This document shows positions 35,078 to 42,961 of a stretch of 64,000 nucleotides of DNA, piece by piece. Numbering within the stretch: the first letter of the stretch is position 1; each line of letters starts with the position of its first letter. Source of the DNA: Actinorugispora endophytica (lineage in GTDB: Bacteria > Actinomycetota > Actinomycetes > Streptosporangiales > Streptosporangiaceae); assembly GCF_004363075.1 (NCBI RefSeq), contig NZ_SNYN01000017.1, positions 36,742-100,741 of the forward strand, given 5' to 3'. The notes beneath the pieces are model-generated. The model saw nothing but the letters and a program-made list of their open reading frames with translations. It was not told the origin of the DNA and made no database searches. A program made the translations under genes and the position numbers.

Positions 35078-36339
35078 GCCAGCACGTGGAAGTCGCGACC
35101 CCCGAGAAGGCGCCCCCGCCCCGGCGGGGCGTCCTCACCCCGTGGCGGATCGTCAGCCTGGGTGTCGCGGTGTTCGTCGCGCTCGCGGGCGTACGGGTCA
35201 TCACCGGGCAGAACGCGCTGACCGACAGCGGCACCATCCAGGCGACGCTGGCCTTCGCGGTGCCGATCGGCATGGCGGGCCTGGGCGGCCTGTGGGCCGA
35301 GCGCGCGGGCATCATCAACATCGGCCTCGAAGGCATGATGGTGCTGGGCACCTGGGCGGGCGCCTTCGCCGCCAACAGCACCGGGAACCCGTGGGCGGGC
35401 CTGGTCGCCGGGATCGTCGGCGGCGTGCTCGGCGGTCTGCTGCACGCCGTGGCCACGGTCACCTTCGGCGTGGACCACATCGTCTCGGGCGTGGCCATCA
35501 ACATCCTGGCCGTGGGCGCCATGCGCTACCTGTCGATCCTGTACTTCCAGCCCCAGCCGGGGGGCGGCGCCGCCCAGTCCCCGCCCCTCCCGGGCTTCCC
35601 CCGGATCGGCCTGCCGTTCGTGGCGGACCTGCTCGGTCCCCTGGAGGACCGGCACTGGTTCCTGGTGTCGGACGTGGCCGGGCTGATCGTCGGTCTGACC
35701 ACCGAGATGTCCGTCGTCACGCTGATCGCGATCCTGCTGGTGCCCGCCACCTACTACATCCTGTGGCGGACCCCGTTCGGGCTGCGGCTGCGCTCCTGCG
35801 GCGAGAGCCCCGAGGCCGCCGAGTCCCTGGGCGTCTCGGTGTACTTCTACAAGTACGTCGCGGTGCTGGTCTCGGGCGGCCTTGCCGGCCTCGGCGGCGT
35901 GTTCCTGGCGATGGTGGCCTCCTCCATCTACCAGGAGGGCCAGACCGGCGGACGCGGCTACATCGGCCTGGCCGCGATGATCTTCGGCAACTGGCGGCCC
36001 GGCGGCCTGGCCATGGGCGCGGGCCTGTTCGGCTTCACCGACGCGCTCCAGGTCCGCGGCTCGGGCGCGGCCGTGCACGCGCTGCTGCTGCTCATCGCGG
36101 CGGTCCTGGTCGCGGTCGCGGTGTGGCAGTTCGTCCGCGGCAAGCGGGTGGCAGCGCTGGTCTCGCTGGCCGTCGCCGCCCTGCTGGTGGTGTGGTGGGC
36201 GCTCACCGACACGCTCCCGCGCGAGCTGGTCACCTACAGCCCGCACATCGCGACGCTGCTGGTGATGGCACTGGCCACGCAGCGGCTCCGGGCGCCCGCG
36301 GCCGTGGGGCGGTCCTGGCGGCGGGGAGGCGGCTCGTGA
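35074..36339 (+). CDS. Nucleoside ABC transporter permease 2
   Basis: A 421-residue second permease of the same heterodimeric channel. Typical segments: GGLWAERAGIINIGLEGMMVLGTWAGAFAA, HAVATVTFGVDHIVSGVAINILAVGAMRYL, RTPFGLRLRSCGESPEAAESLGVSV (cytoplasmic loop contacting the ATPase) and GRGYIGLAAMIFGNWRPGGLAMGAGLFGFTDALQ. Extra hydrophobic helices close the C-terminus. Its TGA overlaps the cdd GTG (GTGA), linking transport directly with pyrimidine salvage. Confidence 0.93.
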   Translation: MSQHVEVATPEKAPPPRRGVLTPWRIVSLGVAVFVALAGVRVITGQNALTDSGTIQATLAFAVPIGMAGLGGLWAERAGIINIGLEGMMVLGTWAGAFAANSTGNPWAGLVAGIVGGVLGGLLHAVATVTFGVDHIVSGVAINILAVGAMRYLSILYFQPQPGGGAAQSPPLPGFPRIGLPFVADLLGPLEDRHWFLVSDVAGLIVGLTTEMSVVTLIAILLVPATYYILWRTPFGLRLRSCGESPEAAESLGVSVYFYKYVAVLVSGGLAGLGGVFLAMVASSIYQEGQTGGRGYIGLAAMIFGNWRPGGLAMGAGLFGFTDALQVRGSGAAVHALLLLIAAVLVAVAVWQFVRGKRVAALVSLAVAALLVVWWALTDTLPRELVTYSPHIATLLVMALATQRLRAPAAVGRSWRRGGGS

Positions 36340-36743
36340 CGGCCGCGACCGAGGTGGACTGGCCGGGGCTGCGCGCAGCGGCCGCCACCGCCATGGCGGG
36401 TGCCTACGCGCCCTACTCGAGGTTCCCGGTGGGCGCGGCGGCACTGGTCTCCGACGGCCGGGTGGTCGTGGGCTGCAACGTGGAGAACGCCTCCTACGGC
36501 CTGGGCCTGTGCGCCGAGTGCGGACTGGTCTCGGCGCTGCACGCGAGCGGCGGCGGACGGCTGGTGGCGTTCGCCTGCGTGGACGGGGCGGGCTCCGCCC
36601 TCATGCCGTGCGGGCGCTGCCGCCAACTGCTGTACGAGCACGGCGGGGCGGGCCTGCTGGTGGACACCCCCGAGGGGATCATCCCCCTCGGGGAGCTGCT
36701 GCCGCAGGCCTTCGGCCCCGACGACCTCGACCGGCCGAGATAG
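36336..36743 (+). CDS. cdd: Cytidine deaminase
   Basis: A 135-residue zinc enzyme that converts cytidine or deoxycytidine to uridine or deoxyuridine. The sequence has YAPYSRFPVGAAAL, NVENASYGLGLCAECGLVSAL (Cys59 zinc ligand, Glu61 proton shuttle) and PCGRCRQ (Cys92 and Cys95 zinc ligands). The CAEC rather than CAER after the catalytic Glu is a mild deviation. The GTG start overlaps the permease stop by four bases, so translation is coupled. Thymidine phosphorylase follows after a hairpin. Confidence 0.94.
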   Translation: MTAATEVDWPGLRAAAATAMAGAYAPYSRFPVGAAALVSDGRVVVGCNVENASYGLGLCAECGLVSALHASGGGRLVAFACVDGAGSALMPCGRCRQLLYEHGGAGLLVDTPEGIIPLGELLPQAFGPDDLDRPR

Positions 36744-36754
36744 TCCTGGTGCCG

Positions 36755-36793
36755 TGTCAGGCGATGTTCGCCGGGTGCGAGCGTTGCCTGACA
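36755..36793 (+). other. Imperfect 17-bp hairpin between cdd and deoA
   Basis: TGTCAGGCGATGTTCGC pairs with 36777-36793 with a few mismatches and a 5-nt loop. It starts 12 bases after the cdd stop. It may tune deoA expression relative to the transport genes; it is not a strong terminator. Confidence 0.45.
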
Positions 36794-36872
36794 GCAGTCC
36801 TGTCGATGATCTTGACGTCGGCAGAGGCCCGTGAACGGCCGCGGCCCGGCCGAGTCCTACCAGGGAGTGCGT

Positions 36873-38144
36873 ATGGATGCCATCGACGTCATCGCGACCA
36901 AGCGCGACGGGGGCGAGCTGTCCCCCGAGCAGATCGACTGGGTGATCGCGGCCTACACCCGGGGCGAGGTCGCCGAGGAGCAGATGGCCGCGCTGAACAT
37001 GGCGATCGTGTGGCGCGGGATGACCCGGGCCGAGGTCGGCCGGTGGACCGAGGCGATGCTCGCCTCGGGCGAGCGGCTGGACTTCTCCGACCTGGGCGTG
37101 CCCACCACCGACAAGCACTCCACCGGCGGGGTCGGCGACAAGATCACGCTGCCGCTGACCCCGACGGTCGCCGCGTGCGGGGCGGCCGTCCCCCAGCTGT
37201 CCGGGCGCGGCCTCGGTCACACCGGCGGCACCCTGGACAAGCTGGAGTCCGTCCCGGGCTGGCGCGCCGAGGTCTCCCCCGCCGGGATGCGCCGGATGCT
37301 GCTGGACGTGGGCGGGGTGATCTGCGCGGCGGGCACCGGCCTGGCCCCGGCCGACCGCAAGCTGTACGCGCTGCGCGACGTCACCGGGACGGTCGAGTCC
37401 ATCCCGCTGATCGCGAGCTCCATCATGTCCAAGAAGCTCGCCGAGGGCACCGGCGCGCTCGTCCTGGACGTCAAGGTCGGCTCGGGCGCGTTCATGAAGG
37501 ACGTGGCGTCCGCGCGCGAACTGGCCCGCACGATGGTCGGCATCGGCACCGACCACGGAGTGCGCACGGTCGCGCTGCTGACCGCGATGGACACCCCGCT
37601 GGGCCGCACCGTGGGCAACGCCCTGGAGGTGGCCGAGTCCCTTGAGGTGCTGGCCGGGGGCGGGCCCCCCGACGTGGTCGAACTGACCGTGACGCTGGCC
37701 CGGGAGATGCTGGCCGCGGCGGGCCTGGACGACGCCGCGGACCCTGCCGAGGCGCTGCGCGACGGTTCGGCGATGGACGCGTGGCGGCGGATGGTCGCCG
37801 CCCAGGGCGGCGACCCCGACGCCCCGCTGCCGGTGGCCGCCGAGACCCACCAGGTCCCGGCCGCGGAGTCGGGCGTCCTGACCCGGCTGGACGCCCACGC
37901 CGTCGGCGTCGCCGCCTGGCGCCTGGGCGCGGGCCGGGCCCGCAAGGAGGACCCGGTCTCGGCGGGAGCGGGCGTCACCCTGCACGCCAAGCCCGGCGAC
38001 CGGGTGCGCGCGGGGCAGCCGCTGTTCACCCTGCACACCGACGATCCCGGCCGCCTCGACCACGCGGCCGAGGCGCTGTCGGACGCCTGCGCGTTCGGCG
38101 GCGGGCACACCCCGCTCCCCCTGGTCATCGACCGGGTGGAGTAG
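36873..38144 (+). CDS. deoA: Thymidine/pyrimidine-nucleoside phosphorylase
   Basis: A 423-residue phosphorylase that splits thymidine (or uridine) with phosphate to give base and (deoxy)ribose-1-phosphate. Signatures: phosphate-binding KHSTGGVGDK (81-90), SGRGLGHTGGTLDKLE (110-125), SSIMSKKLAEGTGALVLDVKVGSGAFMKD and the C-terminal RKEDPVSAGAGVTLHAKPGDRVRAGQPLFTLHTD domain. The ATG at 36873 with AGGGAG seven bases upstream is chosen over an ATG 42 bases earlier. It ends the plus-strand salvage unit and converges on the phosphomutase gene. Confidence 0.95.
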   Translation: MDAIDVIATKRDGGELSPEQIDWVIAAYTRGEVAEEQMAALNMAIVWRGMTRAEVGRWTEAMLASGERLDFSDLGVPTTDKHSTGGVGDKITLPLTPTVAACGAAVPQLSGRGLGHTGGTLDKLESVPGWRAEVSPAGMRRMLLDVGGVICAAGTGLAPADRKLYALRDVTGTVESIPLIASSIMSKKLAEGTGALVLDVKVGSGAFMKDVASARELARTMVGIGTDHGVRTVALLTAMDTPLGRTVGNALEVAESLEVLAGGGPPDVVELTVTLAREMLAAAGLDDAADPAEALRDGSAMDAWRRMVAAQGGDPDAPLPVAAETHQVPAAESGVLTRLDAHAVGVAAWRLGAGRARKEDPVSAGAGVTLHAKPGDRVRAGQPLFTLHTDDPGRLDHAAEALSDACAFGGGHTPLPLVIDRVE

Positions 38145-38177
38145 GCGGGCCGCCTTCCGAAAGGACACCCCGGTGAT

Positions 38178-38226
38178 CTCGACGCCGGCGTTTCGGAGAC
38201 GAGGGCCCCGGAACGGCGGCGTCGAG
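38178..38226. terminator. Hairpin between convergent deoA and phosphomutase genes
   Basis: CTCGACGCCG (38178-38187) pairs with CGGCGTCGAG (38217-38226), with further complementarity inside the loop. It occupies the 110-bp gap between stop codons and probably terminates both operons. Its arm start GGTGATCTCGACG is shared with the hairpin at 8216. Confidence 0.5.
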
Positions 38227-38254
38227 GTCGTCGAGAGGAGCCGACGGCCCTCTG

Positions 38255-39904
38255 TCAGCCCAGGATCCGGTCCGCCACCGCGTCGTGCAGGGCCGCCAGG
38301 CGCCCGGCGGCCTCCGCGCGGGCCTCGCCGACGTCTCCGGTGACCGGGAGGACCACCTCGAGGTACGCCTTCAGCTTGGGTTCGGTGCCCGACGGCCGCA
38401 GGGTGACGCCGGCCCGCACCGGTCCGGTGAGGCGGTAGCGCAGGGCGTCGGTGGGGGGCAGGCCCCGGCCGCCGTCGGCGAAGTCCTCCACCGCCTCCAC
38501 CCGGAAGCCTCCGAACGCCTCGGGAGGCGCGGCGCGCAGGGACCGCATGGTCTCGGTGAGCAGCGCCAGGTCCGCGACCCGCACCGAGAGCTGGCGGGTC
38601 AGGTGCAGGCCGTGGCGCCGGGCCTGGTCGTCCAGCAGGTCCAGCAGGGTCCTGCCGTCGCGCTTGGCCTCGGCCGCCACGGAGGCCACCGCGAGGGCCG
38701 CGCTGATGCCGTCCTTGTCCGCGACGGGCCGCCCGGCGTCCCCGCTCACGCAGTAGCCGAGCGCCTCCTCGTAGCAGAAGACGTTGCGCGCCTCCCCGCC
38801 CCCCGCGCGCACCAGCCACTTGAAGCCGGTCAGGGTCTCCTCGAAGCGCACTCCGTGCGCGGCCGCGATCTTGGGCAGCAGGCCCGCGGAGACGATCGTG
38901 GTGGCCACCAGCCGGTCGGGGCCCGCGGTGTGCGCCAGGACGTGCTCGGCGAGCAGACCGCCCACCTCGTCCCCGGTGAGCAGCCCGTGGCCGGGTACCG
39001 CCACCGCCACCCGGTCCGCGTCGGGGTCGTTGGCCAGGACGATGTCGGTGCCCGCGCGCTCGCCCGCGGCCAGCGCCAGGTCCATCGCGCCCGGCTCCTC
39101 GGGGTTGGGGAAGGCGACCGTGGGGAAGTCCGGGTCGGGTTCGGCCTGCTCGGGCACCGTGATCGGGGCGGGGAACCCCGCCCTCTCGAAGACGGCGCGC
39201 AGCACGGCGCCGCCCACGCCGTGCATCGCCGTGTAGGTGACGCTCAGGTCCCGTTCGCGGCCCAGGGGCAGCGCGGCGACCGCGTCGACGTACGCCGACA
39301 CGACCCCGTCGCCCAGCACCTCGTAGCCGTCGTCCAGGGGCAGCGCGTCGACCGGGCCGACCGCGTCGATCGCGGCGGAGATCTCGGTGTCCACCGGCGG
39401 CACGATCTGGCTCCCCGCCACCGGCCCGCTCCCCCCGACGTACACCTTGTACCCGTTGTCCTGCGGCGGGTTGTGGCTCGCGGTGACCATCACCCCGGCG
39501 TCGGCGGCGCGGGCGCGCACCGCGTGGGCGAGCACGGGGGTGGGCAGCGGGCCGGGCAGCAGCAGCGCGCGGTGGCCCGCCCCCGCCAGGACGGCGGCGG
39601 TGTCGCGGGCGAAGTCCGCGGACCGGTGCCGGGCGTCGTAGCCGATGACCACGGTCGCCCCGGGGCGCAGCCAGGCCGCGATCCCGGCGGCGGCCCGCAT
39701 GACGGTCACCCGGTTCATCCGGGTGGGTCCGGCGCCCAGGGGGCCGCGCAGCCCGGCCGTGCCGAACTCCAGCCGGCCGGCGAACCGGGCGGCCAGTTCG
39801 GCGTCGTCCCCGTTGTCCAGGAGCGTCCTGAGCTCGGCCCTGGTCGCGGGGTCGGGGTCCTGGGCCAGCCATGCCCTGGCCTGCTCGCGGTGGTTCGCCG
39901 CCAT
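38255..39904 (-). CDS. Phosphohexomutase/phosphopentomutase-type phospho-sugar mutase
   Basis: A 549-residue alpha-D-phosphohexomutase. The phosphoserine loop is VMVTASHNPPQDNGYKVY with Ser143, the metal loop DPDADR, the sugar-specificity segment FCYEEALGYCVSGD and the phosphate-binding C-terminal LRPSGTEPKLKAYLE. The YEEALGY variant and the 550-residue length are those of the PGM2-like group, which includes phosphopentomutases. With purine nucleoside phosphorylase 42 bp upstream, conversion of (deoxy)ribose-1-phosphate to the 5-phosphate is likely (inference); glucose-1-phosphate or mannose phosphate mutase activity is the alternative. Confidence 0.93.
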   Translation of the reverse strand: MAANHREQARAWLAQDPDPATRAELRTLLDNGDDAELAARFAGRLEFGTAGLRGPLGAGPTRMNRVTVMRAAAGIAAWLRPGATVVIGYDARHRSADFARDTAAVLAGAGHRALLLPGPLPTPVLAHAVRARAADAGVMVTASHNPPQDNGYKVYVGGSGPVAGSQIVPPVDTEISAAIDAVGPVDALPLDDGYEVLGDGVVSAYVDAVAALPLGRERDLSVTYTAMHGVGGAVLRAVFERAGFPAPITVPEQAEPDPDFPTVAFPNPEEPGAMDLALAAGERAGTDIVLANDPDADRVAVAVPGHGLLTGDEVGGLLAEHVLAHTAGPDRLVATTIVSAGLLPKIAAAHGVRFEETLTGFKWLVRAGGGEARNVFCYEEALGYCVSGDAGRPVADKDGISAALAVASVAAEAKRDGRTLLDLLDDQARRHGLHLTRQLSVRVADLALLTETMRSLRAAPPEAFGGFRVEAVEDFADGGRGLPPTDALRYRLTGPVRAGVTLRPSGTEPKLKAYLEVVLPVTGDVGEARAEAAGRLAALHDAVADRILG

Positions 39905-39946
39905 TGCGCCGCGCCGCCTTTCCGTGTGCGAAGGGGTGGGGTGCGG

Positions 39947-40744
39947 TCAGAGCCGTTCGACGATGCCCGCGAGCAGCCTGCCGACGTCGTCCGCCGCCCC
40001 GCGGCCGGTCTCCAGGACCTCCTCGTGGTCGAGGGGCTCGCTGCCCAGTCCCGCCGCGACGTTGGTGACCAGCGAGACGCCCAGCACCGAGGCGCCCAGT
40101 TCGCGGGCCGCGATGGTCTCCAGCACGGTGGACATGCCGACGAGGTCGGCCCCCATGGTGCGCAGCATCCGGATCTCGGCGGGGGTCTCGAAGTGCGGGC
40201 CGGTCATGGCCGCGTAGACGCCCTCGGGCAGCGACGGGTCCACCTGGCGTGCGATTCCGCGCAGGTCGGGGCTGTAGGCGTCGGTGAGGTCGACGAAGTC
40301 GGCTCCGACGATCGGCGACCGCCCGGTGAGGTTGATGTGGTCGCTGATCAGCACCGGCCGACCGGGGTGCAGGTCGGCGTTGAGCGAGCCCGCGGCGTTG
40401 GTGAGGATGATCCTGGTGGCCCCCGCCGCGACGGCGGTGCGCACCCCGTGCACGACCGAGTCGGTTCCGTTGCCCTCGTACAGGTGCGTGCGTCCCAGGA
40501 AGACCAGCAGGTCGCCGCCTGCCGCGCGGACGCTGCGCACCCTGCTGTGGTGCCCCTGCACGGTGGGCGCGAGGAAGCCGGGAAGCTCGTCGACCTCGAA
40601 CTCCGATCCCGCGGAGCCGAGCATGTCCGCCGCGGGAGCCCAGCCCGACCCCATGACCAGCGCGGTGCCGTAGGAGTCCACCCCGGTCCGGGAGCGGAGC
40701 TCGTCCGCCGCCTCCCGGGCGCGTTCGTGGGCTTTGGTACTCAC
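39947..40744 (-). CDS. punA: Purine nucleoside phosphorylase (trimeric, NP-II type)
   Basis: A 265-residue PNP that cleaves inosine or guanosine with phosphate. Motifs: ALVMGSGWAPAADML, PTVQGHHSRVRSV, GRTHLYEGNG, ILTNAAGSLNADLHPGRPVLISDHINLTGRSP and AAMTGPHFETPAEIRMLRTMGADLVGMSTVLETIAA, which carries the purine-binding Glu and Met. The start is the GTG at 40744 with GAGGAGAGAAG upstream, and it overlaps the stop of the preceding GNAT gene (GTGA). It works with the downstream mutase to recover ribose phosphate. Confidence 0.95.
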   Translation of the reverse strand: MSTKAHERAREAADELRSRTGVDSYGTALVMGSGWAPAADMLGSAGSEFEVDELPGFLAPTVQGHHSRVRSVRAAGGDLLVFLGRTHLYEGNGTDSVVHGVRTAVAAGATRIILTNAAGSLNADLHPGRPVLISDHINLTGRSPIVGADFVDLTDAYSPDLRGIARQVDPSLPEGVYAAMTGPHFETPAEIRMLRTMGADLVGMSTVLETIAARELGASVLGVSLVTNVAAGLGSEPLDHEEVLETGRGAADDVGRLLAGIVERL

Positions 40745-41418
40745 AGGCTTCTCTCCTCGTCCTCGGTTGACCGGGTCCGACCGCGACCTGCGGGGACGGT
40801 GCCGGCCCCGGCCTCCGGCGGGCCGGAGGACCACACCCTACCCCTCCGGTCCGCGCCCTCCTCCGCCCCGGGGCGGGCTCGGCGCCGGTCCGGGACCGCT
40901 CGGACGAGCACGTCCTGGGGCCCGGCGTCGCCGCCGGAGTACACCCGGCCGGTGTCGGCGAAACCGGAGGCGAGGTAGGCGCGCCGGGCGACGTGGTTCT
41001 CCCGGTTGACCGTGAGCAGGACCGCGGTGGCGCCGGGGGCGACCGCGCCGGCCAGGCGCGGCAGCGCGGCGCACGCGGCGCGCCCGAGGCCCCGCCCCTG
41101 CCAGTGGGGGGCGATGTAGAAGGCGCGCAGGAGCACCGACTCCTCGGGGGCGTCGGCGACCTCCTTCAGGTATCCGCCCCTGTCGAGGATGCCGAAGCCG
41201 ACCGCCCTGCCCTCGTGCACGACGGCGAACGGCGTGCGGCCGGGGTCGGCGTCGGCTCTCGGCAGGGTGTGCGCGGCCGGTCTGGCGAACCGGCTCTGCC
41301 CCGGTCCGAGCCGGTGCCGCAGCACCTCCTCCCGAAGCTCCCTCACCCCGGGCCCGCCGCCGTCCAGCCGCACCAGCTCGACGGCCGAGAGCGCCTTCGC
41401 GGCACCGCTGCTTCCCAT
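40741..41418 (-). CDS. GNAT acetyltransferase coupled to PNP
   Basis: A 225-residue protein. Residues about 10-175 form a GNAT domain: LREEVLRHRLGPGQSRFARPAAHT, HEGRAVGFGILDRGG, VLLRAFYIAPHWQGRGLGRAACAALPR (acetyl-CoA loop QGRGLG) and NHVARRAYLASGFADTGRVY. The last ~45 residues are a charged low-complexity tail that overlaps the promoter area of the next gene. Its TGA shares bases with the PNP GTG start, so it is the first gene of a PNP-mutase operon. Substrate unknown; the tight coupling hints at a nucleobase- or aminosugar-related amine. Confidence 0.82.
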   Translation of the reverse strand: MGSSGAAKALSAVELVRLDGGGPGVRELREEVLRHRLGPGQSRFARPAAHTLPRADADPGRTPFAVVHEGRAVGFGILDRGGYLKEVADAPEESVLLRAFYIAPHWQGRGLGRAACAALPRLAGAVAPGATAVLLTVNRENHVARRAYLASGFADTGRVYSGGDAGPQDVLVRAVPDRRRARPGAEEGADRRGRVWSSGPPEAGAGTVPAGRGRTRSTEDEERSL

Positions 41419-41605
41419 GGCTGCGTCCTCCACCCGATCCTCGGCCCGGTCCCGCTCCGGGGCCCTTCCGAGCCTCTCTAGCCGAACGGTCCCGGGAGCA
41501 CAAGGCGGAGCGGCCCCGCCCCGCCCGGCCGGTGCCCGGCGGGTGTCGTTCCTCTGTCCTAACCTGGAGGGGAGCGGGACGAACCCCTGGAAGGCGAGGC
41601 GCGTC

Positions 41606-42283
41606 ATGGCCGAGTTCCGGATCTCCACCGACGAGGACGTCGACCTGCGCAGGATCGCCACCGCGCTGGCCGAGTCGCAGGGCTGGCCGCGCGAGCGCGT
41701 GAGCATCTGGGACAAGCGCGACGGCGAGGTCCTGGTGACCGTCGACGACGCGCTCCTGCACCGCCCCGAGCCCGACCCGCTGAACCGGCCGGTGCACACC
41801 CGCAGCGACGTGCACCAGGCGTGCGAGCTGCTGCGCCGCCGCGACTCCTCCCTGCACGGGGTGGACTTCGCCCGGTTGCGCGAGGAGGCGTCCCGGTTCT
41901 TCTCCGCCGGATGGTCCATCGCGGACCTGCTGCACGCGCTGGGCACCCGGCCCGACGGCCTGCCCTGGGAGCAGGGCGCGGGCTACCAGGGCCCCGAGTG
42001 GCTGGAGCACCGGCTGCGCAGCTGGAAGACCCCCACCGGGGACATCCGGCCGTCGGCCTCCCAGGAGGATGCCCAGCTCAGGGTCGTGAGCCGGGCCGGG
42101 CTTCCGGAGAACATCGGCCTCCCGCGCAGCGAGCCCGGGCACGGGCACGTGGCCCGCCCCGAGACCGCCCGCGCGGCCGCCGACGACGCCCGGCGGCTGA
42201 TGCGCGCGCACGCCCGCACCACCAGCAACACCCTCGAGCACCGCGACCGCACGGCCGCCAGGATCACCCGAACCGACGGCTGA
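41606..42283 (+). CDS. Hypothetical protein
   Basis: A 225-residue charged soluble protein with no recognised domain. The N-terminal third (EFRISTDEDVDLRRIATALAESQGWPRERVSIWDKRDGEVLVTVDDALL) has strand-helix periodicity. The middle (DFARLREEASRFFSAGWSIADLLHALGTRPDG) could be a small helix-turn-helix-like bundle. The C-terminal 60 residues are Arg/Ala/Thr-rich and probably disordered. Codon use is normal and AAGGCGAGG precedes the ATG. It may be an actinomycete-specific nucleic-acid-associated protein, but nothing proves this. Confidence 0.7.
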   Translation: MAEFRISTDEDVDLRRIATALAESQGWPRERVSIWDKRDGEVLVTVDDALLHRPEPDPLNRPVHTRSDVHQACELLRRRDSSLHGVDFARLREEASRFFSAGWSIADLLHALGTRPDGLPWEQGAGYQGPEWLEHRLRSWKTPTGDIRPSASQEDAQLRVVSRAGLPENIGLPRSEPGHGHVARPETARAAADDARRLMRAHARTTSNTLEHRDRTAARITRTDG

Positions 42284-42402
42284 CCACCGTTTGACCGAGG
42301 TTTCACCCGAACCGGGAACGCCACGGACGGTCGCGCCGGAACCCGGGGGCCGGACCCGGCCTAATCTGACACGGTCGCCGCCGTCTCGTCGGGAAGGGGT
42401 CA

Positions 42403-42873
42403 ATGGTGGGCGAACCGGTGCTGTCCCGGCTGCTGCCGTCCGAAGCGATCTCGACCGGTGTCGCGGCCGCAGACTGGCGCGCCGCCGTCCGCGCGGCGGG
42501 CGACCTGCTGGTCGCGACCGGAGCGACCACCGCCGACTACACCTCCCGGATGCGCCAGGTCGTGGAGACGCACGGCCCCTACATCGTGGTCTCCCCCGGC
42601 CTCGCGCTGGCGCACGCGGCACCCGGCCGCTCGGTGCTCCGCACCGGGCTGTCCTGGGTGTCCCTGTCCAGTCCGGTTCCCTTCGGCCACCCCGGAAACG
42701 ACCCGGTGGGCCTGGTCGTCGGCCTGGCCGGGGCCGACCGCGACGACCACTGCGCGGCCCTGGCCGCGGTGACCGCCCTGCTGGCCTCTCCCGACCGGCT
42801 GGCCGCGCTGTCCCGCATCGAGGACCCGGACCGGGTGCACTCCCTGATCAGCGCGTTCGAGGTCTGGGCCTGA
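42403..42873 (+). CDS. Stand-alone PTS EIIA type-2 domain protein
   Basis: A 156-residue phosphotransferase-system EIIA of the fructose/mannitol/ascorbate class. The phosphorylatable histidine is His71 in VVSPGLALAHAAPG. The flanking pattern (LPSEAISTGVAAADWRAAVRAAGDLLV at the start, LVVGLAGADRDDHCAALAAVTALLASPD later) fits the family throughout. No EIIB or EIIC gene, nor HPr or EI, is near, so it is either a component for a distant permease or a regulatory EIIA. GGAAGGGG precedes the ATG. It converges on the MFS gene. Confidence 0.88.
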   Translation: MVGEPVLSRLLPSEAISTGVAAADWRAAVRAAGDLLVATGATTADYTSRMRQVVETHGPYIVVSPGLALAHAAPGRSVLRTGLSWVSLSSPVPFGHPGNDPVGLVVGLAGADRDDHCAALAAVTALLASPDRLAALSRIEDPDRVHSLISAFEVWA

Positions 42874-42914
42874 CCAGGGCGCGTCCATCGCGGAGATGCC
42901 CGGCCACGCCCTGC

Positions 42915-42957
42915 CCCGGTCCCGGCGGCTCCCGGCGAGGGGCCGCCGGGACCCGGG
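42915..42957. terminator. Hairpin between convergent EIIA and MFS genes
   Basis: CCCGGTCCCGGCGGC (42915-42929) pairs with 42942-42957 with a single bulged base. It ends five bases before the MFS stop codon. Confidence 0.55.
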
Positions 42958-42961
42958 ACGG

